A DNA stretch of 64,000 nt from a virus: positions 1 to 64,000 of IMG/VR virus record IMGVR_UViG_3300025039_000014, one strand, 5' to 3'. Shown here one piece after another: positions 1-9,108 of the stretch. The notes beneath the pieces were generated by a model that was not told the DNA's origin, made no database searches, and saw only the letters and a program-made list of their open reading frames with translations. Position 1 is the first letter of the stretch. Every line of letters starts with the position of its first letter. The translations under genes and the position numbers were made by a program.

Positions 1-432
1 TCAAAGATCGGCAGTGGCCTCCCGAAATTTTTCTAGCACGCGTTCGACATTATCCTTGCTCTGGGTAATTGCAGGGTCTTTATAGTCGGTAGCTGTGCGC
101 CAGACCTCGAGGACAGCAAGCTCATTGGCTGTGACCTGCGTTTTCTCTGAGAGAATCTGATCGAATAGCGATCTCGTCTCTGGCATGTAAGCGTCGATGT
201 AGAGCTGGAACAGTTTGACCATGTCCGCATCCAACAGAGCGCGAGCCTGAGCCAATTTGATTAGTGGGAACCGGGTCGCACCAGACTTCACCATACTGAT
301 GAAGTTCGCGTTCTTGTAGCCGAGATGAGAGGCCATTTCTCGGTTGGTCAGACCCATCTTGAGCTGACGCTCTTCAAAGTAATCCCCGAACGGGTTTCGC
401 TTCACATCGCTGGATGGAGTTGGGTTCGCCAT
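1..432 (-). CDS. XRE/Cro-type helix-turn-helix regulator
   Basis: A 143-residue protein. Residues about 18-60 look like a phage helix-turn-helix: LTNREMASHLGY forms helix 2 and turn, and NANFISMVKSG resembles the recognition helix. The rest is helical with no recognised domain. The start is the ATG at 430-432, preceded on the minus strand by an AAGGCGAG-like ribosome site. It is transcribed away from the small gene at 750, and the shared 317-bp region holds a genome-wide operator (509-524) and nested palindromes (556-596). It is a candidate for the protein reading the operators, or for a Cro-like counterpart of the LexA-like repressor at 10807-11478. Family assignment is by pattern only. Confidence 0.75.
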   Translation of the reverse strand: MANPTPSSDVKRNPFGDYFEERQLKMGLTNREMASHLGYKNANFISMVKSGATRFPLIKLAQARALLDADMVKLFQLYIDAYMPETRSLFDQILSEKTQVTANELAVLEVWRTATDYKDPAITQSKDNVERVLEKFREATADL

Positions 433-504
433 ATTACTCGCCTTTAGAATTGGTGCTGATCGTCTTTCCCTCCCGGTCAGCTATATCAATTCTTATACCT
501 GCTA

Positions 505-530
505 GTTAGTAAGTCAATAGTTACTGACTC
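505..530. promoter_or_regulatory. Operator copy between divergent genes
   Basis: Core GTAAGT-CAAT-AGTTAC at 509-524, one mismatch from the GTAAGT-N4-ACTTAC palindrome found throughout the window. Read on the minus strand it lies just upstream of a TATAAG -10-like hexamer, so it would control the HTH gene at 1-432. Confidence 0.7.
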
Positions 531-555
531 TTGGGTGCAGGGATTGTCTAAAAAT

Positions 556-596
556 CACTCCTAGGTATTAGGAGCTAATACCCCTGGGTATGAGTG
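556..596. repeat. Cluster of overlapping palindromes
   Basis: Four nested or overlapping inverted repeats: CACTC/GAGTG (556-560 and 592-596), CTCCTA/TAGGAG (558-563 and 569-574), GGTATTAG/CTAATACC (564-571 and 575-582) and ATACCC/GGGTAT (78-83 and 86-91 of the 500s block, i.e. 578-583 and 586-591). They sit in the divergent intergenic region between the HTH gene and the gene at 750. They are unlike the dispersed operator and could be a second regulator's binding site. Confidence 0.6.
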
Positions 597-661
597 TCTG
601 CGGGGCGCGACGCACTGTTACGGAATTGTTTGTCTGATGCAAAGATTCGTGACTATTTCAG

Positions 662-719
662 TTGACCATGATGAATCTCGCCCATTACTATAAGAGCCGT
701 TAGGTAAGCAGTTGCTTAC
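662..719 (+). promoter_or_regulatory. Promoter with downstream operator for the 750 gene
   Basis: TTGACC (662-667), 18-bp spacer, TACTAT (686-691), then the perfect palindrome GTAAGC-AGTT-GCTTAC at 704-719, where it would overlap the transcription start. The first gene follows at 750. Confidence 0.65.
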
Positions 720-749
720 CCTGTTCTCACCTCTCAATGGAAGTGACAC

Positions 750-947
750 ATGATTCACTCGGTTGCCCCGCTAACACAAGAAGAGTTCTTCGCGACCGCC
801 TTTGAGGCGCAGGAAGGTGCAGAGGGTCTACAAATTGTTGAGCCAGACTCGGCATGTCAGCTAATTTTCACCGCAGATCAACGATGTTTGTTCTATAACG
901 CCCTGACCGGCGCCACAGCATCCATCACCTTGGTCAGAGCCGCCTGA
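750..947 (+). CDS. Small hypothetical protein
   Basis: 65 residues, no recognised domain, slightly acidic. It is supported by its setting: a good promoter and operator upstream, a GGAAG ribosome site before the ATG, and an intrinsic terminator after it. It is a single-gene transcription unit controlled by the dispersed operator, so it may be an early or lysogeny-switch product. Function unknown. Confidence 0.6.
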   Translation: MIHSVAPLTQEEFFATAFEAQEGAEGLQIVEPDSACQLIFTADQRCLFYNALTGATASITLVRAA

Positions 948-1008
948 CTCAATTTTTTCTCGATCTACGATGAAAGCCAGTTCAAAAAGAATATGATTTT
1001 CAACGAGC

Positions 1009-1044
1009 AGGACAGGATGCCGCCACGCGCCCTGTCCTTTTTTT
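1009..1044 (+). terminator. Intrinsic terminator after the 750 gene
   Basis: GGACAGG (1010-1016) pairs with CCTGTCC (1031-1037), followed by seven T. The next operator starts 17 bp further on. Confidence 0.85.
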
Positions 1045-1060
1045 ATCGCCAAAAGGGTAA

Positions 1061-1076
1061 GTAAGTATTTACTTAA
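1061..1076. promoter_or_regulatory. Operator upstream of the CobT-like gene
   Basis: GTAAGT-ATTT-ACTTAA, one mismatch from the consensus, placed 74 bp before the start codon at 1150. No clear -35/-10 pair was identified around it. Confidence 0.7.
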
Positions 1077-1149
1077 CCATAAGAAGTTCGGATGATCCCC
1101 TGCGAGTCATAAATCATCATTGACATAACACGAAAACACGAGCGCTCCC

Positions 1150-3564
1150 ATGACCGACCTCAGCACTACTCACCACATCAACATCAGCGAAATGCGCGAT
1201 GCCATGAGCATCGTGGTGAAGCTCCTGGCCAACAAGGGCGTGAAGGTGACGCAGGCCGGACTCAAGGCGTATGTCCAATACGACACCAGGACGCTCGAAC
1301 CGGTGCGCGTAAACATTCCTATGATAAGTGACAAGTCGTCACCTGAGCTGGTCGTTGCGATCAAAGGCTTCATCGATCACGAAGTCGGCCATCTGCTGTT
1401 CTCCGATTCCAAGATCATCATGCGCGCCCACGATGAACGCATCGCCAACATGCACAACATCGTCGAAGACACCTTTATCGAGCGGAAGATGAAGGAAGCC
1501 TTCGCAGGCGCTACCCGGAACATCGATGCGACCCTGGAATTCGCCGTCAAGCATTTCTTCCAGCGGCGCTATGACGCAACCATCGAGCAGTTCCGCGAGG
1601 CAGATGGGGCGATCAGTCAGGCTCGATACTTCGTTCACGCCCTCGCATGCCCTGCCCTTCGTGCTCTCGCTGGTCACGAAGCAGCCATCGAGTTCATGAC
1701 GGACAAGTGGGAATTGATTCCAATCGTCTACGAGAACCTGGAGCCGCTTTCGGATCAGCTGCGCAGCGTGGATAGCTCATTCCAGGCGTTGAAGATCGCG
1801 AACACCATCCGCGACATTCTGGCCAACTGCGAGACGGAGGAAGAAGAGCAGCGCCGCAAGGAGCAGGAAGAGGCTGAATCGGAAGACGGCGACGATGAAG
1901 ATTCCGGCTCTGGAAGCTCGATGCCATCGAAAGGCAAGTCGAAATCCACCAGTGCTCCGAGCAAGGGTGAGAGTCCGTCATCACCTGGCGATCGCATCTT
2001 CGATGATGAAGCCTCCGGCGGTGGCGCAGGGGATGAGTCTGGGAAATCCGATGCCAAGGATGAATCCAAAAGCGAAGGCGCTGGCTCCGGTGACGATGAT
2101 GCCGAGGAAAGCGATGAAGGTTCAGGATCAGGCTCTGACGAGGAAGGCGAGGAATCGGACGAAGGGTCCGGCACCGACTCCGAAGACGACGAAACTGATG
2201 TCGATGATGAGGCAGAAGACGAAGACGCCGAGAAGCCCAAAGGGGCCGCGGATACCACGATGAATGATGACGGGTCTGACGCCAACGCCGCTGATGACGG
2301 CGATGAGGGCGATGAAGAGGCTGACGACGGCGATACCGAGTCTGACGAGAGCGATGGTGAAGGTGACGACGGCTGGGGCGACTCGGAAGACGAAGACGGT
2401 GAAGAGGATGACGAAGAAGACGACGCCGAGCCCTACGACAACGGCATGACCGGCACCGAGAAAGACCTAGAGAAATCGGAAGGCTCTGCCGGCGGAAAGA
2501 CCGGTCACAGTGACGGAAAAATGGAGTCTCATGGCACGCTGGACGAAGCCATCGAAGACACCACGTCGTTCGATGCCGCACTGGAGCAGGTCATCACCGA
2601 AGGCGCCAAGGAGTCTCTGTCGAGCCAGGGGTATACGCCCTTCTCCAACGCCAACGATTTCATCGGCAAGCACGTCGTCCCGAGTCGTCTCGTTGAGGTA
2701 GCCAAAAAACGCAAGGGCGAACTTCGTGAGCACAACCAGGAGCGCATCGGAGTCATGGCCAAGTCGCTCGAACGCCTGATGTCGGCACGGAACCGCTCTA
2801 TGTTCGTGCCGGGATTCAAATCAGGCCGCTTGCACTCGGCGAATCTCTACAAGCTCAAGACCGGCGACACCCGAGTGTTTCGCCGCAAGGAAGAGATCAG
2901 GACCAAGAACACGGCGGTTCTGCTGCTGATCGACTGCTCGGGCTCGATGACCTATCGCGACCGCATCGTCATCGCCTCGGAAGCAGCCTATGCCCTGGTC
3001 TCGTCTCTCGACCGCATCAACGTTGCCACGCAGGTCGTGGGGTTCACCACCAAGGATGAATTGGACCTTCACTACGAGGCCAAGCGTCAGCTGGAAGAGC
3101 TGGTCGAAGAGGATGAAAACTTCGAGGGTGGCTTCGATCGCACCGAGCCATTGCTAATGCCGATTTTCAAGACCTTCGAAGAGCGCATGACGCCCGACGT
3201 CGAGACCAGCATCGCTTCGATCCCGCTGATGGACTTACGCTCCAACGCCGACAGCGAGTCGGTGGAGATCGCGGCCAACATGCTCGCCAGACGAACCGAA
3301 GAGCGCAAGGTGCTCATCGTTCTGTCCGACGGCCGGCCGGCATGTGGAAGCGTCCACACCTCATACGGCATCAGTGACAAACGCCAGGAACTGCACCTCA
3401 AAAAAGTGATTGCGGAGGCGGAAGCGCGGGGCATCGAGACACTGGGGATCGGCATCGAGACCGACGCCGTGACCGAGTATTACCCCAAGTCCATGGTGTT
3501 GGAGGACGTCTCGGAACTGCCTGCCAAAGTCATGACCGAGATGTCGCGAATTCTTCTGAGTTAA
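1150..3564 (+). CDS. CobT-like protein: HExxH N-terminus, acidic linker, VWA domain
   Basis: 804 residues. N-terminal region with H77-E78-V-G-H81 followed by an NIVEDTFIER segment, as in CobT-family proteins and zinc metallopeptidase-like folds. Residues about 235-460 are a very acidic, Ser/Gly/Asp/Glu-rich linker. The C-terminal half is a von Willebrand A domain with a complete MIDAS motif D595-x-S597-x-S599. It pairs with the MoxR/CobS-type AAA+ ATPase at 3656. In bacteria CobS and CobT insert cobalt into the corrin ring, but no other corrin gene is present, so here the pair more likely acts as a remodelling chaperone or metal-dependent protease. Substrate unknown. The linker is coding in one frame; overlapping frames are shadows. 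Confidence 0.85.
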   Translation: MTDLSTTHHINISEMRDAMSIVVKLLANKGVKVTQAGLKAYVQYDTRTLEPVRVNIPMISDKSSPELVVAIKGFIDHEVGHLLFSDSKIIMRAHDERIANMHNIVEDTFIERKMKEAFAGATRNIDATLEFAVKHFFQRRYDATIEQFREADGAISQARYFVHALACPALRALAGHEAAIEFMTDKWELIPIVYENLEPLSDQLRSVDSSFQALKIANTIRDILANCETEEEEQRRKEQEEAESEDGDDEDSGSGSSMPSKGKSKSTSAPSKGESPSSPGDRIFDDEASGGGAGDESGKSDAKDESKSEGAGSGDDDAEESDEGSGSGSDEEGEESDEGSGTDSEDDETDVDDEAEDEDAEKPKGAADTTMNDDGSDANAADDGDEGDEEADDGDTESDESDGEGDDGWGDSEDEDGEEDDEEDDAEPYDNGMTGTEKDLEKSEGSAGGKTGHSDGKMESHGTLDEAIEDTTSFDAALEQVITEGAKESLSSQGYTPFSNANDFIGKHVVPSRLVEVAKKRKGELREHNQERIGVMAKSLERLMSARNRSMFVPGFKSGRLHSANLYKLKTGDTRVFRRKEEIRTKNTAVLLLIDCSGSMTYRDRIVIASEAAYALVSSLDRINVATQVVGFTTKDELDLHYEAKRQLEELVEEDENFEGGFDRTEPLLMPIFKTFEERMTPDVETSIASIPLMDLRSNADSESVEIAANMLARRTEERKVLIVLSDGRPACGSVHTSYGISDKRQELHLKKVIAEAEARGIETLGIGIETDAVTEYYPKSMVLEDVSELPAKVMTEMSRILLS

Positions 3565-3578
3565 CCACCCTTGAGCGT

Positions 3579-3629
3579 TTCGCACCCAGTGCGATTCGCT
3601 TATACTTTCATGAGTAAGTCATTACTTAC
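3579..3629 (+). promoter_or_regulatory. Promoter and operator for the CobS/DnaE operon
   Basis: TTCGCA (3579-3584), 16-bp spacer, TATACT (3601-3606), then GTAAGT-CATT-ACTTAC at 3614-3629. A small hairpin TCGCAC/GTGCGA (3580-3594) overlaps the -35 and may end the upstream transcript. Confidence 0.65.
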
Positions 3630-3655
3630 TTACCTGTTTCTAACGAGGAACTATC

Positions 3656-4906
3656 ATGACCACCAGCGCTACCGACTCCACTGACGCTCTGCCCTACGAC
3701 ACGCACGCGCCCGACGGCAAAATCTACTGCCAGATCGACGGTGCTGCGGTTCATGTGATTCAGAATTACCTCAAGAAGAGTCACCCGGACGTCAGCCTCG
3801 ACGAATACAAGGACCGCTATCCCGGCGCCCCGCTGCTGTCCGAGATCGCCAAGGATGCCGTTCGCAAGCGTCGTGCCGAGAAGGAAAGCGAATCGACCGT
3901 CCAGACGAACATGGCCGGTGTCGGTGACGCGGCGACAAAAGCGACGTCTCGCGTGGTCCCCTTGCGCGCACGCTCCGACGACTACCGCATCATCACCGCC
4001 GACGTGATGAAGTTGATCGCCAACATCAAGAACGCCGGCAGCGCAGCGTCAATCCCGGTCAAGGTGTTCGAGAAGCACGAGTGGCAGGACATGGTTCCCG
4101 ACATCGATGAAAACTTCATCTGGGACCGCTTCCTGCTGCGCGACTGCATCGCCGCTTTCGACTTCGAGATCCCCGCTTACTTCTGGGGCCATGCTGGCAC
4201 CGGCAAGACCTCACTGTTCGAGCAGTATGCCGCGAACACCAACCGTCCGCTGATTCGTATCCAGCACACGGCCAATACGGAAGAAGCCCACATTCTCGGC
4301 ACCACGCTCGCGAATGAGCAAGGCACCTACTTTCAGCCGGGACCGTTGGCGCTGGCCATGAAGCACGGCTGGGTCTATCTGGCTGACGAATACGACTTCG
4401 CGTTCCCGCAGGTGCTGGGCGTCTATCAGCCCGTGCTGGAAGGCAACGCCCTGCTGATCAAGGAAGCTCCGCCCGAGTGGCGACGAATCGATCCGCATCC
4501 GCAGTTCCGATTCGTCGCGACCGGCAACACCAACGGATCGGGTGACGAGACGGGTCTGTATCAGGGCACCAACGTCCAGAACGCGGCCAACTACTCGCGC
4601 TACGGCATCGTCTCCAAGGTGGGTTATCTGGACCCGGAAGACGAGGCAGACATTCTGGAGAAGAAGGCGCTGATCAAGCGCGAGATGGCCAACAATCTGG
4701 TCGACTTCGCCACTCGGGTCCGTAATTCCTACGACCGGGGTGAAATCTCCAACACCATCGGCCCGCGTGAATTGCTCCACGCTGCCAAAGTCGGCGGTCT
4801 CTTCGGAGGCGACTTCCGCGCTGGATTGGATCGCGCCTTCGTCAACAAGCTGCCGGGCGCCTCTGCGATCGCGGCCCGTGAACTCGCAGAGCGAGTCTTT
4901 TCATGA
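3656..4906 (+). CDS. CobS/MoxR-type AAA+ ATPase
   Basis: 416 residues. Walker A GHAGTGKT at about 178-185, Walker B in VYLADEYD near 241-248, then ATGNTNGSGDETG, which fits the sensor-1 region of MoxR/CobS ATPases. The N-terminal 100 residues lack a known domain. A GAGGAA ribosome site precedes the ATG. It is expected to form a hexamer that works with the VWA protein upstream. Although both genes have their own operator copy, the pair lies head to tail. The stop overlaps the next gene by ATGA, so it is translationally coupled to the polymerase operon. Confidence 0.9.
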   Translation: MTTSATDSTDALPYDTHAPDGKIYCQIDGAAVHVIQNYLKKSHPDVSLDEYKDRYPGAPLLSEIAKDAVRKRRAEKESESTVQTNMAGVGDAATKATSRVVPLRARSDDYRIITADVMKLIANIKNAGSAASIPVKVFEKHEWQDMVPDIDENFIWDRFLLRDCIAAFDFEIPAYFWGHAGTGKTSLFEQYAANTNRPLIRIQHTANTEEAHILGTTLANEQGTYFQPGPLALAMKHGWVYLADEYDFAFPQVLGVYQPVLEGNALLIKEAPPEWRRIDPHPQFRFVATGNTNGSGDETGLYQGTNVQNAANYSRYGIVSKVGYLDPEDEADILEKKALIKREMANNLVDFATRVRNSYDRGEISNTIGPRELLHAAKVGGLFGGDFRAGLDRAFVNKLPGASAIAARELAERVFS

Positions 4907-5457
4907 CCCAGGCGGCACCCTCTAGCTCCATGGGGTGCTTTGGGAGCGCAGTGACATTCAATCCTGCCTCCCAAGCCTGCCGCTCCTGCTCCCGCATTAG
5001 CGAATGTCACTCACTCGCCCTTGCATCGACTCGGGTGATTCGCCCAGGGGCGAGAGCCACTTTCCTTGCTATCGAATACGCCATGCCGGACCTCGACGAG
5101 TCGTTGATCGACCTGATTCAACGCTCGCCAGTTTCCGATCAGATCAAGGGTATGGCCTATCGACTGCATCAACAGGGTTTTCGCGTGGAAGACGCCAGAT
5201 TGCAACTGTTGCAAGGCGTCAACCCGTTGACTCCCTACCGCACACGCACCGCCGCGATCCGCATTTTCGATTCCCTGATAGCAAAAACCCACTCACGCAA
5301 GGCCGACCTGGTTCAGATGCTGATCGATGACCAAGGCGTCAGTCGCTCGGCGGCCAGCGTTGAAGTGAGCCGCGCCCTGGCGCTGGGTGGATTGTTTGGC
5401 TGGATCGACGTGTCGCGCTTCACCGTAACGCTCAATATCGAGGCACGAGAACCATGA
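4903..5457 (+). CDS. Hypothetical protein with four-cysteine N-terminus
   Basis: 184 residues. C12, C26, C29 and C35 form a possible zinc or Fe-S site (C-x13-C-x2-C-x5-C). The remainder is helical, with a segment around residues 120-165 that could be a winged-helix fold. It overlaps the CobS-like gene and the polymerase gene by ATGA at both ends, so it is co-translated with them and may be an accessory of either. Not recognised. Confidence 0.75.
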   Translation: MTQAAPSSSMGCFGSAVTFNPASQACRSCSRISECHSLALASTRVIRPGARATFLAIEYAMPDLDESLIDLIQRSPVSDQIKGMAYRLHQQGFRVEDARLQLLQGVNPLTPYRTRTAAIRIFDSLIAKTHSRKADLVQMLIDDQGVSRSAASVEVSRALALGGLFGWIDVSRFTVTLNIEAREP

Positions 5458-8400
5458 TTCTTTTCGGGAGAAGCCATTTCAGCGTAGGCGAAAGTATGCT
5501 CAAGCCGGCCGATATCATCGCGCTGGCTTCGTCGCTTGGATACTCCGCCGCCTGCCTGATGGACACCATGCAGATCAGCGGCATGATCGACTTCTCCAAA
5601 GCGGCCAAGGAGGCTGGCGTCAAGCCACTGATCGGTGTCCGCGTTCGCTGTGTGCCGGACCCGCTGCATCGTAAGCCGAAAAAAGGTGAGACCCATGAGG
5701 ACAAGCCTAATCCCGAGACGTTTCACGATGTCATCATCAAAAACGATGCAGGTCTCGGCGATATCTTCGAACTGCTGTCGCGGGCCTATTCCAGCCAGTA
5801 TTTCTACTATCGTGCCCGAGTCGGATTCGCAGACCTGGAAGAGGTCATTCAGCGCGGCAACCTGGTATCGCTCAACAGTGACGCTATGAGCGTGTTTCAC
5901 ACTCCGCACTATGACGACATCGCTTCACAGCTTCCCAGCGCTCAGAACGCAGAATTGAGCGTTCTAGCGATCCAACCGATCGAGACTCCTTATTACGATC
6001 AGCACAGCGCACGCGTGCTGGCGTATGCAGAGAAACACGACCTGCCGGTGATCGCTTATCTGCCGTGTTTTTACCTCGAGGGACAAGCCGACAGTCGCGA
6101 CATCTACCGCGTGATCGCTGAAAACTCGACCATCGATAATACCTTCGTCAAGAAGCCTTTTGCCCGCGATCTGCATCCGAAACGGGTCTGTGAATTGGCC
6201 GATGCACTCAAGGCATTCAGCCAGCGCATGGACCTCAAGGTCTCGAGCCAGATGCTGCGTCATCATCAGGTGATCGAGGACGCGGTCACGTATGAGTGGC
6301 ACAAGCTGCCGATCTCGCTGCCCAAGCTCTGCGATGACGAGGATGCCGAACTCGTGCGTCTGGCCAAGATCGGCTTCAAGGAGCGATTCTCCAAGCCGGT
6401 CATGGGCCACAAGCCCGACACGACGGAACTCCCCCTCTATCGCGACCGCCTGGCCTATGAGCTGTCGGTGCTGAAAACGATGGGCTTTGCCGGCTACTTC
6501 CTTCTGGTTCGTGACCTCGTCACCTGGTCCAAGGAGAGCGGCATTCTTGTTGGCCCCGGCCGCGGATCGGTCGGCGGATCGCTGGTGTCGTATCTACTCG
6601 GCATCACCGATGTCGACCCCATCCGCTTCGACCTGCTGTTCGAGCGATTCATCAACCCGGATCGACTCGATCTGCCCGACATCGACCTCGACTTCATGTC
6701 GTCGCGGCGCGGCGAGATCGTGATCTACCTGCGCGAGAAGTATGGCGCGGATCGTGTCGCCGGCATCACCAACTACTCGCAGCTCGGCTGCGCATCTGCC
6801 TTGCGCGACGTGGGGCGTGTTCACGGCCTGTCGATGTTCGATCTGGCCGTCTCCAAGAAGATCCCCGATGACGTGACACTCGAACAGGCTCGCGAGGCGG
6901 TGCCGGAGATCGAGAGCTATGCCAGCGCCAATCCTGATCTGTGGCGCCACTCCATCGCGCTCACCGGGGCGATGCGCTCATTCGGACAGCACGCCGCCGG
7001 TGTCATCGTCGGGGGTCAGCCGCTGATCAAGATGGCCGTCATCGAGTCGCGAACCCTCGATCCAGTGGTCAACTGGGACAAGCGCGTCTGCGAAGACATG
7101 GGCATGGTCAAGTTGGACGTCCTGGGACTTTCCAACCTGGACGTCATCCAACAGACCGTCGAGCGCGTGAAGGCACGCAAGGGCAAAGACCTCGACCTAC
7201 TCGACGTGTCGCTCGATCTGCCGGACGTGCTGGAGGCGTTCTCGCTGGGTCAAACCACTGCGGTCTTCCAGTTCGAAAGCGGCGGCATGAAGGGCTTGCT
7301 CAAAGACCTGGCGTTCATCGGCTGCCTGAACTTCGAAAACCTCGTCGCGGCGTCGGCGCTCTATCGTCCGGGTCCAATGGAATCCGGCATGCTCGAGACC
7401 TACGTCAACGTGACAAAGGGATTCGAAGCGCCCACCTATCCTCACCCGAAACTGGTGCCCGCGCTGGAGAAGACCCAAGGCGTTTTCATCTTTCAGGAGA
7501 ACGTCATGCAGGCCGCCCAGGCGTTGGCCGGATTCACCATGGCCGAAGCTGACGCGCTGCGCTCCGCGATGGGCAAGAAAGACGCCGTAAAAATGGCCAA
7601 GTCGCGTGATCTTTGGGTCGACGGCTGCATGCGCGAATCCGGCATGGAAGAGGAAGCTGCTGCCGATCTGTTCGACAAGATCGAGAAGTTCGCCGGCTAC
7701 GGCTTCAACCGTTCGCATTCCGTCGAATACACCATTTTGAGCTACTGGACCATGTTCTTGAAGGTCCGCCACCCCGCAGAATTCTTCGCCTCCTGTCTTT
7801 CCGTCATGGACTCCGACCGCATCCCCGGCCTCGTCGCGGATGCCTCAAAGCGAGGTATTTCCATTGGCCCGCCCGACATCAACACATCGACCGACCGCTA
7901 CGAGATTTATACCGATCCCACCACCGGAAGGGACACGCTGGTCGCCCCGCTCAATGCCGTCGCCAACATCAGCGACAAGGGTGCAAGAGCGATTATGGAG
8001 GCGCGAGAGACGGCCGGGGGATCGTTCACCGACCGAGACCAATTCTCGATGGCGGTCAACCGCCGGATCGTGAACGTGCGTGTCGTGCGCCATCTCGATC
8101 TCGTCGGTGCATTCGCATCGATCGAGCCCGGCACACCGTCGGCCACGGATTCCTCACGTCTCAAAGACCAGCTCACGCTGATGCCTGGCGTGCTCCAGAA
8201 GGTCGCCACCATCGAGCGCGACATGACCATCGACAAGTCGGTCGAGGCACGTCTTCTGAGCGTGGTGAACGACTACAGCCGTCACTATCACGACCGCTGG
8301 ACCAGCGTTCCGAAGATCGGCAAGCGGGCAAAGATCATGGTGATCTTCGACGCTCCGCTCTGGAGCGACGAGATCGAGGGAAAGTTGCTATCCGGCAAGC

Positions 8401-8783
8401 CCTATTTGTCGTGGACGACCGCCGCGCATCGCCTGGGTCTGGATCACGCCGACGTCTACTACACCACCCTCATGAAATTCGTGAAGGAGAAGGACGGTCA
8501 GTTCGAGACGACTGACATCGGCAAGTGCTCGGAATACCTGCTGCGCGAGATCGACGTGCTGAACCCGCCGGTGATCGTGACGATGGGCTCGCTTGTCACC
8601 CGTCTGGTCGCCGATGACAGCAAGAAGAAACCCGCTGAACTCGCTGGCAAAAGCATCTACGACCCGAAGAACGATCGCACCGTCATCTACGGATTCAACC
8701 AGGGAATGCTGTTCTTCAAACCCGAGATGACCGTTGACCTCGAGGGCTGCATTCGCAAGGCCATCGAAGCCGCTGGACTCTGA
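5454..8783 (+). CDS. dnaE-like: DNA polymerase III alpha (DnaE-type) with UDG-like C-terminal domain
   Basis: 1109 residues, the phage's replicative polymerase. A PHP-like N-terminal domain has lost part of the usual His cluster (SHFSVGES replaces the HSHYS pattern). The C-family palm contains GPGRGSVGGSLVSYLLG and PDIDLDF (about 408-414, catalytic acids), then FGQHAAGVIV and YRPGPM. The usual OB/tau-binding end is replaced, from about residue 960, by a segment resembling family 4/5 uracil-DNA glycosylases: DAPLWSDE, GKPYLSW, DVYYTTLMKF, NPPVIVTMGS. The classical catalytic residues and the Fe-S cysteines of that family are not evident, so it may bind rather than excise. Start overlaps the upstream gene by ATGA. 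Confidence 0.92.
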   Translation: MILFGRSHFSVGESMLKPADIIALASSLGYSAACLMDTMQISGMIDFSKAAKEAGVKPLIGVRVRCVPDPLHRKPKKGETHEDKPNPETFHDVIIKNDAGLGDIFELLSRAYSSQYFYYRARVGFADLEEVIQRGNLVSLNSDAMSVFHTPHYDDIASQLPSAQNAELSVLAIQPIETPYYDQHSARVLAYAEKHDLPVIAYLPCFYLEGQADSRDIYRVIAENSTIDNTFVKKPFARDLHPKRVCELADALKAFSQRMDLKVSSQMLRHHQVIEDAVTYEWHKLPISLPKLCDDEDAELVRLAKIGFKERFSKPVMGHKPDTTELPLYRDRLAYELSVLKTMGFAGYFLLVRDLVTWSKESGILVGPGRGSVGGSLVSYLLGITDVDPIRFDLLFERFINPDRLDLPDIDLDFMSSRRGEIVIYLREKYGADRVAGITNYSQLGCASALRDVGRVHGLSMFDLAVSKKIPDDVTLEQAREAVPEIESYASANPDLWRHSIALTGAMRSFGQHAAGVIVGGQPLIKMAVIESRTLDPVVNWDKRVCEDMGMVKLDVLGLSNLDVIQQTVERVKARKGKDLDLLDVSLDLPDVLEAFSLGQTTAVFQFESGGMKGLLKDLAFIGCLNFENLVAASALYRPGPMESGMLETYVNVTKGFEAPTYPHPKLVPALEKTQGVFIFQENVMQAAQALAGFTMAEADALRSAMGKKDAVKMAKSRDLWVDGCMRESGMEEEAAADLFDKIEKFAGYGFNRSHSVEYTILSYWTMFLKVRHPAEFFASCLSVMDSDRIPGLVADASKRGISIGPPDINTSTDRYEIYTDPTTGRDTLVAPLNAVANISDKGARAIMEARETAGGSFTDRDQFSMAVNRRIVNVRVVRHLDLVGAFASIEPGTPSATDSSRLKDQLTLMPGVLQKVATIERDMTIDKSVEARLLSVVNDYSRHYHDRWTSVPKIGKRAKIMVIFDAPLWSDEIEGKLLSGKPYLSWTTAAHRLGLDHADVYYTTLMKFVKEKDGQFETTDIGKCSEYLLREIDVLNPPVIVTMGSLVTRLVADDSKKKPAELAGKSIYDPKNDRTVIYGFNQGMLFFKPEMTVDLEGCIRKAIEAAGL

Positions 8784-8853
8784 TTCCACCCCCTTCAATC
8801 CGCATCTGACACTAGCGCTGTCCACAAACGACAGCGCAATTCGAGAAACCGAT

Positions 8854-9108
8854 ATGCCCTACGCCACACAATCTGAAATCAACCTGGCCGAAGAACTCGG
8901 CTATGTCGTCGAAGTCAGTCAGCACTATGGCCACCGCTTCCACCTGGATCAGCGCCGAGTGTGGTCATCCTATGAATCACCTACCGGTATCCAGTGGATG
9001 ACCGCGGATATCGTCGAAGGGCGATTCGCCAATCATCAGCGCTTCCCAGTGCTGGGCGCAGCGCTTCGCCGGCCACTCACGGAGAAAGAGTCATGCCCGT
9101 CGTCATGA
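8854..9108 (+). CDS. Small hypothetical protein
   Basis: 84 residues. The start at 8854 is chosen over an earlier ATG inside the polymerase gene because GAGAAA precedes it and it lies after the polymerase stop. Aromatic-rich, probably globular, no recognised domain. First of a run of six tightly packed small genes behind the polymerase. Confidence 0.65.
   Translation: MPYATQSEINLAEELGYVVEVSQHYGHRFHLDQRRVWSSYESPTGIQWMTADIVEGRFANHQRFPVLGAALRRPLTEKESCPSS

Noticed and set aside
1694-2581. 295-codon minus-strand frame inside the CobT-like gene
   Set aside because: Shadow of the acidic repeat linker; basic and repetitive product with no start signals.
1150-4906. Cobalamin synthesis by CobS/CobT
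   Set aside because: No other corrin gene; phage CobST-like pairs are commonly found without the pathway.
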